DNA of 64,000 nucleotides, taken from contig NZ_JAHBRX010000003.1 in the NCBI RefSeq assembly GCF_018398335.1, positions 1 through 64,000 on the forward strand, in the 5' to 3' direction. The notes below the pieces were generated by a model. It did no database searches. It saw only the letters and a program-made list of their open reading frames with translations, and had not been told where the DNA came from. Of the stretch, positions 34,262 to 43,883 are shown in pieces. Both the position numbers and the translations under genes were made by a program. The DNA is from Chelatococcus sp. HY11. GTDB lineage: Bacteria > Pseudomonadota > Alphaproteobacteria > Rhizobiales > Beijerinckiaceae. Within the stretch, counting starts at the first letter, position 1; each line of letters starts with the position of its first letter.

Positions 34262-35295
34262 ATGCTGAGATACCCGTTCGATAGACCACTCGATTTCGGC
34301 AGTGCGGTGGAAATCGCTCCAGAGCTGTTCTGGATACGCGTACCGTTGCTGTTCGAGATCGAACACGTGACCTGCTATCTGCTTCACAGCGGCCAAGACT
34401 GGATCGCTATCGAAGCGGGACCCGACTACGCGCCCGCGCGCGCGATTTGGGTTTGGGATAGCATCTTCTCCTTCATCGGTGGCGCAGACAAGCTTCGAAG
34501 GTTGATCTTGACCCATGGTCACGCCGACCACGCCGGTGCAGCTGGCTGGGTTCACGAAGCCACAGGCTGCGAAGCCTGCATCACTGCGCCGGAATTGCGA
34601 GACCTCTTAATTAATTCACGTTTCGATACGCCTGAATGGAGATTGTTTTCCAAGCGCATTATCGCCGTATCGGATGTACACCGGCTGAAGCCGCCAAAGC
34701 CACGCTGTCGCGGTTGGAGAGCTGGGGTCATATCGGACCCCTGCCCGAAAAGGTCGCGTTGCTACCCGCCGACGGATTCATCGAGACCGGTTCCCGTCGT
34801 TGGGAAATCATGACCGGCCCCGGCCGCCACTCGCCAGAGCCCGTGATGCTTTACGATCAAGAAAACGGAGTGTTAATCGCCGGGGATCAGATCCTGCCCG
34901 GGGGGACACCTCATCTCGGCGCGACCCCAGAGGATCCAACCGCAACGCCAGCTCGACACTATGCGGCCTGTCTCGATCGCCTCGAAGAGAAAGTGCGCCC
35001 GGATGCGTTGGTCCTCCCGGGGCACGGACTCCCTTTTCGCGGGCTTGACCACCAGATCGCCCAAGCTCGTGCATATATGGCGCGGCGCCGTGGCCAGATC
35101 AGCGCCCTGTGCAAGAGCCAGCCGATGGGCATCCGTGCATTGGCAGAAGCGGTATTCCGAAGCAAGATCCGTGGATCGCTGATTTTCACGGTCGCGGACA
35201 TCCTGGCCTGCGTCAATCAGCTGTCCGAGGAGGGTCTCATCGCCCTGTGTGACGCGGACGGGGGTTTGATGGCTCTCGCGAGACCACAGAAGTGA
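34262..35295 (+). pseudogene. Metallo-beta-lactamase-fold hydrolase with a frameshift
   Basis: The first part (from ATG 34262) reads LRYPFDRPLDFGSAVEIAPE and the metal motif LILTHGHADHAGAAGW. Near 34645 the frame breaks after PEWRLF. The next phase continues at once with QAHYRRIGCTPAEAAKATLS, then GPGRHSPEPVMLYDQENG, LIAGDQILPGG and LPGHGLPFRG, with the remaining metal-binding His and Asp. The total, about 344 residues, fits a complete MBL-fold protein, and only a one- or two-base change at TTGTTTTCC separates the halves. A sequencing error is possible. A shorter remnant of the same family is at 59470. Confidence 0.8.
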
Positions 35296-35385
35296 GATGG
35301 GCAGCTTTTCTATCCAAAGAAAGGCGCTTCGTGGTGCCGCTCTAATACCTAGGGTGAAGAAACAGTTGGGATCCTGAACAGCCTC

Positions 35386-36279
35386 ATGTCTTCGCCCAAT
35401 CATGCAATGCCGACACGCCAGCGGCGTTTTGAGCTGCCGAACGGTTTGATTCTTGTTGGCAAGGAGGTGGGCGACCCCTCGGCGTCGCTGGTTTTGCTGT
35501 TTCACGGTGGAGCACAGAACCATCGTGCCTGGGAGCGCAGCTTGCAATCGCTTGCGCGCTCCGGCTACCGGGCAATTGCTGTCGACATGCGCGGCCACGG
35601 GGATTCCGGCTGGGCGCCGGATGGGCGTTACGGCATAGAAGACTGGGGCGCGGATACTGTCTGCTTGGTCGAACAGCTGTCCCGCGAGAGCAACAAGAAG
35701 ATCGCGCTTGTCGGTGCATCGCGCGGCGGCCTCGGCGCGTTGCTGACGGCCGCTTCCCACCCCGACCTCGTTTCGTGCCTTGTGATGATTGATGTCGCGC
35801 CTAGGATTGACGAGTCCGGCATGGGCGCGATCCGCGCGTTCATGCAGCGTAGCGCGGAAGGTTTTGCGACTGTCGAGGATGCTGCGGCGGCGCTCACCAA
35901 ATTCATGAACCGCTCACCACGCGGCGACGCCTCAGGGCTCCAGGCGATCATGCGTCGGGCTGAGAACGGCCTTCTATTCTGGACATGGGATCCGCGCATG
36001 GCAGCCTCCGAATTTGTGAGGCCGCCGTCGGAGGCGGTTCTCTCCATCGAGGCGGCTCGAAGGCTGACGGTGTCCACGCTCGTCGTCCGCGGCGGGAACA
36101 GTGAGTTGATGCGCGATTGCGACGTCGATCATTTCCGCTCGATCACCCCGCACCTTGAAAGCGTCACTGTGCCCGGGATCGGCCATATGCTGACGGGCGA
36201 TAGCAACGACGCCTTCATGCCGTCCGTGCTGGATTTTCTCCGTCGCCGCCACCCGGCAATTGCCGCCGCTCTGCCCTAG
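35386..36279 (+). CDS. Alpha/beta hydrolase
   Basis: 297 aa. Landmarks are LVLLFHGGAQNHRAW, the nucleophile in ALVGASRGGLGAL (Ser about 112), and the late VPGIGHMLTGDSNDAFMP with the histidine. It is a paralogue of the hydrolase at 21687 and likewise is followed by an EthD-type gene. The start is an ATG 91 bp after the metallo-beta-lactamase frame, so it may share that promoter (site 6). The substrate is unknown; an ester, lactone or ring-fission product is possible. Confidence 0.9.
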   Translation: MSSPNHAMPTRQRRFELPNGLILVGKEVGDPSASLVLLFHGGAQNHRAWERSLQSLARSGYRAIAVDMRGHGDSGWAPDGRYGIEDWGADTVCLVEQLSRESNKKIALVGASRGGLGALLTAASHPDLVSCLVMIDVAPRIDESGMGAIRAFMQRSAEGFATVEDAAAALTKFMNRSPRGDASGLQAIMRRAENGLLFWTWDPRMAASEFVRPPSEAVLSIEAARRLTVSTLVVRGGNSELMRDCDVDHFRSITPHLESVTVPGIGHMLTGDSNDAFMPSVLDFLRRRHPAIAAALP

Positions 36280-36288
36280 GAATCATCG

Positions 36289-37011
36289 ATGGCTCACCGT
36301 TTTGTCCTCCTAAAACGACGAGCCGACCTCGGCCGGGAAGCGATGCACTCCTATTGGGCGGGGCATCACGCGGATTTGGCGTTATCGTTGCCTGGGTTCC
36401 ACCGCTACGCGTTGCGCTACGTTCAGAACCACCTGTTACCCTCGGCAATCCCGTCCGCAGCGGAAGAGTATGACGGCATTGGCGAGATCTCTTCGACCAG
36501 CGACCGCGAAAGACTGGCGGCCTTCCACCAAATTTATCACGATTTTCTCCGCCTGGATGAAGCAAATTTTCTCGACATCGACCAGTGTGTCTCGCTCTAC
36601 GCAGCACGACGCGTTGTCATGATAACCCCTAGACGGCCGAGCGTGAAGTTCTTCTCCTTCATCCGACGCCAACCGACAATGAGCCATACCGATTTCCTCC
36701 ATCACTGGGAACATTGCCACGGTCCGCTGGTTCGTGATTTCCCCGATTTCAGAGGCAAAATCGTCGGATACATTCAACATCAGCTCGACCCTGACCGTGA
36801 AAAAAGTCTGGGTACCGGAAAACCCGTTTTCAGTTTTGACGGCATCGCCGAACTGCATTTCGAATCAAAGGACGCTTTTCAGGCATTTTTTTCGCTCGGC
36901 GAGAAGATGCAACCGATCCGGGATGACGAGAAAAACTTTCTTTTGCAGCCGAGCATGCGAATGCTGGTCCGCGAAATCGACTTCAAATCGCGTCTCAGAG
37001 AAACCCCGTGA
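36289..37011 (+). CDS. Two-domain EthD family protein
   Basis: 240 aa, 9 bp after the hydrolase gene. The first half (HRFVLLKRRADLGREAMHSY then WAGHHADLALSLPGFHRYAL) and the second (KFFSFIRRQPTMSHTDFLHH then WEHCHGPLVRDFPDFRG) are each EthD-like ferredoxin-fold units with the WxxxH helix, so it appears to be an internal duplication. EthD proteins are accessory or decarboxylase-like factors in degradation of ethers, polyketides and aromatics. Its position beside a hydrolase mirrors 21331-22589. A 283-bp gap with an operator-like site separates it from the next gene. Confidence 0.82.
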   Translation: MAHRFVLLKRRADLGREAMHSYWAGHHADLALSLPGFHRYALRYVQNHLLPSAIPSAAEEYDGIGEISSTSDRERLAAFHQIYHDFLRLDEANFLDIDQCVSLYAARRVVMITPRRPSVKFFSFIRRQPTMSHTDFLHHWEHCHGPLVRDFPDFRGKIVGYIQHQLDPDREKSLGTGKPVFSFDGIAELHFESKDAFQAFFSLGEKMQPIRDDEKNFLLQPSMRMLVREIDFKSRLRETP

Positions 37012-37211
37012 TCTTGTTGAAGCCCGTTAGGACAACTAGCTTATGTTGAGCGGACGGAAGCGCCAGCCTTCTTGATTTGCATATCCCGGGCCACCGTCCC
37101 GCCGCATCATTTGGCCGCTCACGAGTTGGCTGCTGACACCCGGCAGTTACTGTCGGGGGCCTGACCTGTGCAGCGAGATCCCCCAAGCTCAGGCGGCTCA
37201 TCCGCGCCCTG

Positions 37212-37227
37212 CCTTTCTTTCGGTAGG
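37212..37227. promoter_or_regulatory. Candidate operator, site 7 (two mismatches)
   Basis: CCTTTCTTTCGGTAGG matches ten of the twelve arm positions of CCTATC-N4-GATAGG. It is 67 bp upstream of the thiolase start at 37295, in the 283-bp gap that separates the hydrolase/EthD genes from the thiolase-FadB operon. Confidence 0.5.
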
Positions 37228-37294
37228 TTTCTGCGCGGGCTTGGTGGTTGAGATGGCACAGGAACTCTGATTTTTGAACCATGGGATGCTCAGG

Positions 37295-38503
37295 ATGGTT
37301 GAGGCATTTATCTACGATCATGTGCGGACGCCGCGCGGTCGCGGTCGTCCGGACGGCGCCCTGCATGAGGTGACCGCGGTCCAGCTCGCGACACAGGTCC
37401 TAAAGGCTCTCTCTGATCGCTCATCCTTGGACACGTGCTTTATTGATGACGTGGTGATGGGCTGCGCTCAGCCTGTCGGCGAACAAGGCGGCAACATCGC
37501 CCGTGCGGCCGTACTGACCGCGGGCTATGATCAAGGTGTGGCGGCTCAACAGGTGCACCGATTCTGCGCATCGGCGCTCGAAGCTGTGAACAATGCCGCT
37601 GCCCAAGTGATGGTAGGCGCGTCGGATGCCGCCATCGGCGCTGGCGTGGAATCCTTGTCCCGGACCTTCATGGGTGCAGATAGCGGAGCTTGGGCTGCTG
37701 ACCCGGCAGTCGCCTACAACACCTACTTTGCACCGCAGGGCATCGGGGCAGATCTCATCGCAACGCTCGACGGCTTCTCTCGGGAGGACGTCGATTCCTA
37801 CGCGGTAGAGAGCCAGAAGCGCGCGGCAGCGGCCTGGCGAGAGGGACGTTTTAAGAATGCCATCGTGCCAGTACGTGACGTCCTGGGCGACGTTCTCCTT
37901 GATCATGATGAGCACATGCGGCCGGGAACCACTCTCGAACAACTGGGGGCGCTGAAACCTTCCTTCACTTTCCTGGGGGAGCAGGCGGGATTCGACCTGG
38001 TCGGCATACAAAAGTATCCACAGATCGAGACCGTCAGCCACGTTCATACCGGTGGTAATTCGTCTGGAATCGTGGACGGCGCTGCCGGCGTTCTCGTCGG
38101 CAATGTGGGTTTTGGTAAGAAAACTGGCCTGAAGCCGCGCGCCCGTATCCGCGCGTTTACGTCGATTGGAAGCGAGCCGACCATCATGCTCACCGCTCCT
38201 GCGGACGTGACGAACAAATGCCTGGCGCGGGCGAGTATGACGAAGGATGACATCGATTTGTTCGAGGTCAACGAGGCTTTCGCCTCTGTGGTCCTGCGGT
38301 TCATGAAGCTGCTCGAAATTGACCATGCGAAAGTCAACGTCAACGGCGGCGCCATCGCGATGGGTCACCCGCTTGGTGCGACGGGAGCAATGCTCGTTGG
38401 CACCGTACTCGATGAGCTCGAGCGGCGGAGCCTCGGGACTGCCTTGATCACGCTCTGCGCCGGCAATGGCCTCGGCACAGCGACGATCATCGAGCGCATC
38501 TGA
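37295..38503 (+). CDS. Acetyl-CoA acyltransferase (thiolase)
   Basis: 402 aa from the ATG at 37295 (MVEAFIYDHVRTPRGRGRPD); ATG at 37286 is an alternative. The acylated cysteine is in QVHRFCASALEAVNNAA, the catalytic histidine in GGAIAMGHPLGATGAML, and the second cysteine in ITLCAGNGLGTATIIERI. It is the FadA-like partner of the FadB-like protein encoded 27 bp downstream, the usual order for the alpha-beta trifunctional pair reversed. A long frame on the other strand is a shadow. Confidence 0.95.
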   Translation: MVEAFIYDHVRTPRGRGRPDGALHEVTAVQLATQVLKALSDRSSLDTCFIDDVVMGCAQPVGEQGGNIARAAVLTAGYDQGVAAQQVHRFCASALEAVNNAAAQVMVGASDAAIGAGVESLSRTFMGADSGAWAADPAVAYNTYFAPQGIGADLIATLDGFSREDVDSYAVESQKRAAAAWREGRFKNAIVPVRDVLGDVLLDHDEHMRPGTTLEQLGALKPSFTFLGEQAGFDLVGIQKYPQIETVSHVHTGGNSSGIVDGAAGVLVGNVGFGKKTGLKPRARIRAFTSIGSEPTIMLTAPADVTNKCLARASMTKDDIDLFEVNEAFASVVLRFMKLLEIDHAKVNVNGGAIAMGHPLGATGAMLVGTVLDELERRSLGTALITLCAGNGLGTATIIERI

Positions 38504-38530
38504 TTTTCGAATTTGACTGGAACATTTCCA

Positions 38531-40660
38531 ATGAAGCACATCAATCTGACGGTCGACAATGACGGAGTGGCGCTTCTGACGCTCGACCACGCGACCGAGT
38601 CAACCAATCTCGTTTCGCCCGAGTGGGTTGCCGAAATGAATGAGGCGATCGAGAAGATCGCATCGGACGACAGAGTAAGAGGCGCCGTCATCACATCAGT
38701 CAAACCGATGTTCATGGCGGGCGCCGATCTCAAGATCCTCACCAAGGGATTCACAAAGGCCGAGGCGCTCGAGTTCAGCCTAATGCCGACACAGATGCAT
38801 CGCCGGCTGGAAACTTGCGGAAAACCTTTCGTCGCGGCGATCAACGGTCTCGCACTTGGCGGAGGATACGAACTCGCGCTCGCCTGCCACCGTCGGATTA
38901 TCGTCGACAGTCCAGAGACGCTCGTCGGCCTGCCGGAGGTCAATGTCGGGCTCCTCCCTGGCTCTGGGGGAACGCAGCGTCTGATCCGGATGGTGGGCGT
39001 GAAGAAAGGTCTCGAGCTCTTGCTGTCGGGAGCGTCGCTTGCACCGGCTGAAGCGCTTAAGGCCGGTCTTGTGGATGAAATTGTACCCGCTGACAGGCTT
39101 CTTGACGCCGCGAGTGCGTGGATCCTCTCCGGACCCGATTCAGTCCGTGCCTGGGACAAGAAGGGGTATCCCGTTCCCGAAGGCAGCGGCCTCCTCAACG
39201 CGCAGATGGCATCGCTGTTCTCTATGCAGCCCGCCGCAGTCGCCGCGAAGACCTTGCACAACTATCCCGCTCCGGCAGCGATCCTGTCGACGGTATTCGA
39301 AGGCATCCAGCTGCCTTTCGACAAGGCGCTCTCGGTCGAAAGCAAATATTTTGCGAAGCTTCTTTGCGAGGTCGAAGCTCGCAATATCATACGCACGACG
39401 TTCATTAACAAAGGTCGCGCTGAGAAGCTCGTGGCGCGTCCTGAGGGTGTTCCGAAGGCAAAGGTTGAGAAAGTGGGCGTTCTGGGCGCAGGGATGATGG
39501 GTGCCGGTATCGCCTTCGTCAGCGCTCTTGCGGGCTGTGAGGCCGTGCTCATCGACAGATCACAGGCCGAGGCCGACAAGGGGAAGGCCTATTCCGAAAA
39601 GCTTCTCGCGCGTGACGTCGAACGGGGCCGCCGGAGCCGCGAGGACGCCGACAAGATTCTGGCTCGTATCTTGCCGACAACCGACTTTGACAAGCTTGCC
39701 GGGGTCGGTTTGGTAATCGAGGCCGTTTTTGAAGACAAAGCTATCAAGGCAGACGTGACGCGTCGCGCGCAGGCGGTAACCGGACCCGATGTCCTCTTTG
39801 CGAGCAACACGTCGACCTTGCCGATCACAAATCTCGCAGAGGCGGCCGTTCGGCAGGAAAATTTCATTGGGCTGCACTTCTTCTCACCTGTCGACCGCAT
39901 GGCTCTCGTCGAAGTCATCCTGGGCAAGAAAACGAGCAAAGTAGCTCTCGCCCATGCGCTGGACTTCGTAGCGCAACTCCGCAAGACGCCAATCGTCGTC
40001 CACGACAGCCGCGGTTTCTATACGAGCCGCGTATTTCAAACCTTCATTTACGAGGGCATGGCCATGATCGGCGAAGGAATTGCGCCAGCTCTGATCGAAA
40101 ATGCCGGGAAATTTGCCGGAATGCCCGTTGGCCCGCTCGCCGTGACGGATGAAGTGTCACTGGAACTTCCGATGAAGATCATCGCACAGGCCGAAACTGA
40201 ACTGGGCCACGCTTTCCGCCGACCGCAGGGCTATGACGTGATGAAAAAAATGGTCGAGGAATTCAAGCGCGAGGGTCGAAAGGCCGGCGCCGGGTTCTAC
40301 GACTATCCTGACGGAGCGCCCAAACGTCTCTGGTCGAAACTCGTCGAACATTTCCCTCAGAAGACCAGCCAGCCTGATCTCGCTGAACTGAAGAAACGCA
40401 TTCTCTATATTCAGGCGATTGAGACCGCGCGCTGCCTCGAGGAAGGCGTTCTCACCGATCCCGCAGACGGGGATCTAGGTTCGGTTCTCGGATGGAGTTA
40501 CCCGACCTACACGGGAGGGACGCTCTCACTAATTGATAGCGTGGGCATCCGCGACTTCGTCGCCGAGTGCGACCGCCTCGCGGAGCTATATGGCGACCGG
40601 TTCAGGCCTTCCGAATGGCTGCGCCAGCGGGCCGAGAAAAATATCCCGTTCCACAGCTGA
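38531..40660 (+). CDS. FadB-like enoyl-CoA hydratase/3-hydroxyacyl-CoA dehydrogenase
   Basis: 709 aa from the ATG at 38531 (MKHINLTVDNDGVALLTLDH). The N-terminal crotonase domain (1 to about 190) has AINGLALGGGYELALACHRR and GLPEVNVGLLPGSGGTQRLI with the catalytic glutamates. The NAD-binding domain starts with VGVLGAGMMGAGIAF at about 315, followed by GLHFFSPVDRMALVEVILGK and VVHDSRGFYTSRVFQ with a C-terminal 3HCDH domain. It hydrates enoyl-CoA and oxidises 3-hydroxyacyl-CoA, feeding the thiolase encoded upstream. It lies 15 bp before the dehydrogenase gene. No damage is visible. Confidence 0.95.
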   Translation: MKHINLTVDNDGVALLTLDHATESTNLVSPEWVAEMNEAIEKIASDDRVRGAVITSVKPMFMAGADLKILTKGFTKAEALEFSLMPTQMHRRLETCGKPFVAAINGLALGGGYELALACHRRIIVDSPETLVGLPEVNVGLLPGSGGTQRLIRMVGVKKGLELLLSGASLAPAEALKAGLVDEIVPADRLLDAASAWILSGPDSVRAWDKKGYPVPEGSGLLNAQMASLFSMQPAAVAAKTLHNYPAPAAILSTVFEGIQLPFDKALSVESKYFAKLLCEVEARNIIRTTFINKGRAEKLVARPEGVPKAKVEKVGVLGAGMMGAGIAFVSALAGCEAVLIDRSQAEADKGKAYSEKLLARDVERGRRSREDADKILARILPTTDFDKLAGVGLVIEAVFEDKAIKADVTRRAQAVTGPDVLFASNTSTLPITNLAEAAVRQENFIGLHFFSPVDRMALVEVILGKKTSKVALAHALDFVAQLRKTPIVVHDSRGFYTSRVFQTFIYEGMAMIGEGIAPALIENAGKFAGMPVGPLAVTDEVSLELPMKIIAQAETELGHAFRRPQGYDVMKKMVEEFKREGRKAGAGFYDYPDGAPKRLWSKLVEHFPQKTSQPDLAELKKRILYIQAIETARCLEEGVLTDPADGDLGSVLGWSYPTYTGGTLSLIDSVGIRDFVAECDRLAELYGDRFRPSEWLRQRAEKNIPFHS

Positions 40661-40675
40661 CCCTTGGAGGTAATC

Positions 40676-41833
40676 ATGCAAAGGCTCATCTTCGAACCTG
40701 AGCACGAAGAATTTCGCGATACGGTGCGGAGGTTTTTCCAGCGTGAGATTGCGCCCCATGGCGAACGCTGGCGAGAGCAGGGCTACGTCGACCGCGAGGC
40801 TTATCTGAAAGCCGGAGAGCTCGGTTATCTCTTGATGTGGGCGGATGAGAAGTACGGTGGAGCAGGCGTTAAGGACTTTCGGTATGAGCAGATCGTTTAT
40901 GAGGAGAATATCCGCAACGGCGAGCTAGGTTTCTACATCAATCTCCACTCCGGCCTTGTTGCTCCCTACATCGGTGGGCTCGGGACCGAGGAACAGAAGG
41001 CGCGTTGGTTACCTGGTTGCATCAAGGGTGAGACGATTCTCGCGATCGCCATCACCGAACCAGCGGCGGGCAGTGATATGGCAGGCGTCCGCACCCGTGC
41101 CGAGGACCGAGGGGACCATTGGGTGATCAACGGCTCCAAAACCTATATCTCGAACGGTCAACTCGCTGATCTCGTCGTCGTCGTCGCGCGCACTGACCCT
41201 GACAAGCGGACCGGCCTCGGTTTGTTTGTCATCGAAGCTGGTATGGAAGGTTTTGAGCGCGGCAAAAGGCTGAAGAAGATGGGAATGGCAGCCCAGGACA
41301 CATCGGAACTGTTCTTCAACGATGTGAAAGTGCCGAAAGCGAACGTCCTGGGAGACCCGAGGAAGGGTTTTGCCTATCTGTCAAATTTTCTTGCCGGCGA
41401 GCGCCTCGTCGCGGCCGTTGGATCCGTCGCGGCGGCTCAAACCGCGTTCGATATTACGCTTGATTACGTCAAAGAGCGCCGAGCGTTTGGCAAGGCGATC
41501 GGTGCCTTTCAGAACACACGCTTCGTAATGGCCGATCTACGGACCCAAATCGACGCAGCGCAGACCTTTGTCGACCAGTGCGCCCTCCTGTACAACGTTG
41601 ACCGGCTGACTCCAGAAATCGCAGCGCAGGCGAAACTGCTTGCGAGTGAGACGGAAGGGCGCGTCATGGATGCGTGCGTGCAGCTGCACGGCGGGGCTGG
41701 CTACATGGAAGAGTATCGTATCTGCCGCATGTATACGGATGCGCGCATCACGCGGATCTTCGCCGGCTCGTCGGAGATTATGAAGGAAATCATCGGTCGC
41801 GGCCTTGGTCTTGATGAGCGCAAGATGAATTGA
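40676..41833 (+). CDS. Acyl-CoA dehydrogenase
   Basis: 385 aa from the ATG at 40676, with GGAGG 5 bp upstream. It has RLIFEPEHEEFRDTVRRFFQ at the start, AIAITEPAAGSDMAGVRTRA in the FAD/substrate region, YVKERRAFGKAIGAFQNTRF, and the C-terminal VQLHGGAGYMEEYRICRMYT, TRIFAGSSEIMKEIIGR. It belongs to a different branch from the two 387-aa paralogues and looks like a long-chain or general acyl-CoA dehydrogenase. With the thiolase and FadB-like protein it completes a full beta-oxidation round in one operon (37295-41833). It uses EtfAB. Confidence 0.95.
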   Translation: MQRLIFEPEHEEFRDTVRRFFQREIAPHGERWREQGYVDREAYLKAGELGYLLMWADEKYGGAGVKDFRYEQIVYEENIRNGELGFYINLHSGLVAPYIGGLGTEEQKARWLPGCIKGETILAIAITEPAAGSDMAGVRTRAEDRGDHWVINGSKTYISNGQLADLVVVVARTDPDKRTGLGLFVIEAGMEGFERGKRLKKMGMAAQDTSELFFNDVKVPKANVLGDPRKGFAYLSNFLAGERLVAAVGSVAAAQTAFDITLDYVKERRAFGKAIGAFQNTRFVMADLRTQIDAAQTFVDQCALLYNVDRLTPEIAAQAKLLASETEGRVMDACVQLHGGAGYMEEYRICRMYTDARITRIFAGSSEIMKEIIGRGLGLDERKMN

Positions 41834-41914
41834 GGCTTCCCTTTCCTCGCCCCACAACGCGGGACGGCGGGCAGCACAAATTGACCGTTCTACGTCACAA
41901 CGAAACCATGATTA

Positions 41915-41936
41915 ACGAGGCGGGAGCGTGCCTCGT
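41915..41936 (+). terminator. Possible hairpin terminator
   Basis: A 7-bp perfect stem ACGAGGC/GCCTCGT with an 8-base loop lies 81 bp after the dehydrogenase stop. There is no T run, so termination is only suggested by position. Confidence 0.3.
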
Positions 41937-42057
41937 CACCGCCCTTCACTGCGCAAACCGTTTTGCAACGATCCGGGGCGCTCTTGTCCTAGAGCCTGAC
42001 TGGAAAAGGTTGAGTGGCCTCAGGCATTTGTGATTCCGTCGGATTTGTGAAGATTCG

Positions 42058-42240
42058 ATGGAGATCACGATGCCTTGGACAGAGGCCACTCGTCGGCATT
42101 ATCGGCGGGATGACTTGCGTTATGCAAGCGATCTGACGGACCCCGATTGGGCCTTGATCGAACCGTTCCTGCCGGTGACTGGCCGGATCGGACGACCCCG
42201 GATGACGTGTCTGCGGGAAGCAATCCTGGCCGGCCCCCAC
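42058..42240 (+). pseudogene. IS5-family transposase, N-terminal fragment
   Basis: About 60 residues, MPWTEATRRHYRRDDLRYAS and DLTDPDWALIEPFLPVTGRI, match the start of IS5/IS427-type transposases. The match stops at CLREAILAG, where an IS3 fragment begins. The sequence GAGCCTGACTGGAAAAGGTT just upstream (41993-42012) may be the outer end of the same element. The catalytic core is absent. Confidence 0.8.
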
Positions 42241-42249
42241 GAGGTGATC

Positions 42250-42388
42250 CGCTTTGATTGTTAGTGCATGATTGGTCTGGCGCTACCGTCGGGGTGGCCG
42301 GCGGAGCTGGTCGGGGTTGCGCGGCCACCTCTGGTGCGGGTGGTTTGTAGCCGAGCGATGAGTGCGGACGCACGGTATTGTACAACAC
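42250..42388 (-). pseudogene. IS3-family transposase (OrfB), C-terminal fragment
   Basis: On the minus strand MLYNTVRPHSSLGYKPPAPE is the classical end of an IS3-group integrase-type transposase. Only the last 40 or so residues remain. It abuts the IS5 fragment on one side and the recombinase cassette on the other. Confidence 0.8.
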
Positions 42389-42963
42389 AACGAAGGAACG
42401 CCCACAGGACCGAAGAGCGCGAGCTTCTTTATCGTTGGCATCCTTGGGCCGGACGCCGGGTTCACATTCACGAGGTGATTGAGAAGTCCGGCAGAGGGGT
42501 TTTCCGCTGCAGTCGGGCTGGTTCCACCTCCGGGCGATGGCTGGAGATACCGGCCTGGATGTTCGAGCGGGCAGACAGCGCTGCCTGTTGCATTGGCGCG
42601 GCGCCCCAAGTCGATATTACGGCGCTCAATGCCTTGGCGACGTTGCTGCAGGAGGTGAGGCCCGCCTCGGGTGCACCATCGCAATTGCGGGATTCAAGCG
42701 CAGCATTGGACTCTCACGACGCGAATCGGGGAGATGTCCATGCCACGCCCCCCCACCGTTCATCGCTTTCTCACAGCAAGTCTCATCAGTTCAATCTGTT
42801 CCAGGAGCCGCACGACGCCGAGGCGGAACCGCTGGCGCCGCAATGGCAGGCCCTGCCGGCAGAGACGCGCGAGGCGCTGACGAACCTGATGGTTCGACTG
42901 ATGCTCGACCACGCAGACGGCGGCTGCGTGCGGGACCGGGAGGAGATGCGCTATGATGTCTGA
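42358..42963 (+). CDS. Hypothetical protein preceding the serine recombinase
   Basis: About 200 aa; the start is uncertain because the first part of the open frame (from 42268) runs antisense through the IS3 fragment, so the true N-terminus may be lost. The likely native part starts near RTEERELLYRWHPWAGRRVH and contains RWLEIPAWMFERADSAACC, DITALNALATLLQEV and the C-terminal ALTNLMVRLMLDHADGG. Proteins like this often precede large recombinase genes in alphaproteobacterial islands. I assign no function. It overlaps the recombinase start by 11 bp, so the two were translated together. Confidence 0.5.
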   Translation: MSADARYCTTQRRNAHRTEERELLYRWHPWAGRRVHIHEVIEKSGRGVFRCSRAGSTSGRWLEIPAWMFERADSAACCIGAAPQVDITALNALATLLQEVRPASGAPSQLRDSSAALDSHDANRGDVHATPPHRSSLSHSKSHQFNLFQEPHDAEAEPLAPQWQALPAETREALTNLMVRLMLDHADGGCVRDREEMRYDV

Positions 42964-43883
42964 GAAGATCAGGCCGCACCACCTGGAACGCAAGGCGATC
43001 CTGTATGTGCGGCAGTCCTCGCCCCATCAAGTCCTGCACAATCGCTAGGTTGTGTGGACTCTAAGGATTCCCATTTTGGCTGAGGTGTGATTCAAGGCTG
43101 CTTTTCAGGAGGCAGCCTTGGGGGTGATGGATCGATTGGTGCTGAGCGATGCCGCCTGGGATCGGATGGCGCCGTTGATCATCGGCCGTCCCGACCAGAA
43201 GGGTTCGACCGGTCGCGACAACCGGATGTTTGTCGAGGCTGTGTTGTGGATCGTGCGGACGGGCTCCCCGTGGCGCGATCTTCCCGAGGTGTTCGGCGAC
43301 TGGAACAGCGCGTTCCGCCGCTTCAGCCGATGGAGCACCAAGGGGGTCTGGTGGCGGATATTCGAGGCGATGTCGGATGATCCGGACTTCGAATATCTGA
43401 TCATCGACTCCACGGTCGTTCGGGCCCACCAGCACGCTGCCGGGGCTAAAAAGGGGGGTCTGAAGATCAGGCCCTTGGTCGCTCGCGCGGTGGCCTGAGC
43501 ACCAAGATCCACATGGCCGTCCGAGGCCTTGGCTGTCCGGTGCGGTTCACGCTGAGCGCCGGCCAGAAGGGCGACGCGCCGCAGGCCGCGGCCTTGATCG
43601 AGGGACTTCCGCCCGACGACGTCATGGCCGACACCGCTTATGACGCCGACGCTTTGCGGCAGGCCATTGCCGACAAGGGCGCACTTGCTGTCATCCCCAA
43701 TAACCCGTCGCGCGCAGTCAAGCATCCGCTCGACAAGCAACTCTATGCCCAACGTCATCTGATCGAATGCTGCTTTTCCAAGCTCAAGCAATTCAGGCGT
43801 GTCGTACGGGTACGACGAAGACCGCCGGATTGGCGCGTGCGCGATGGTGCAGCGGCTTTTATGCTGAGGGGACGTTGTGAAGA

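Noticed and set aside
37421-38590. 389-aa minus-strand open frame opposite the thiolase
   Set aside because: Shadow of a thiolase with all catalytic motifs.
43498-43513. Frameshift in the IS427-like transposase as a mutation
   Set aside because: A5G6 at 43448-43458 with a -1 phase change is the programmed frameshift normal for this IS group.
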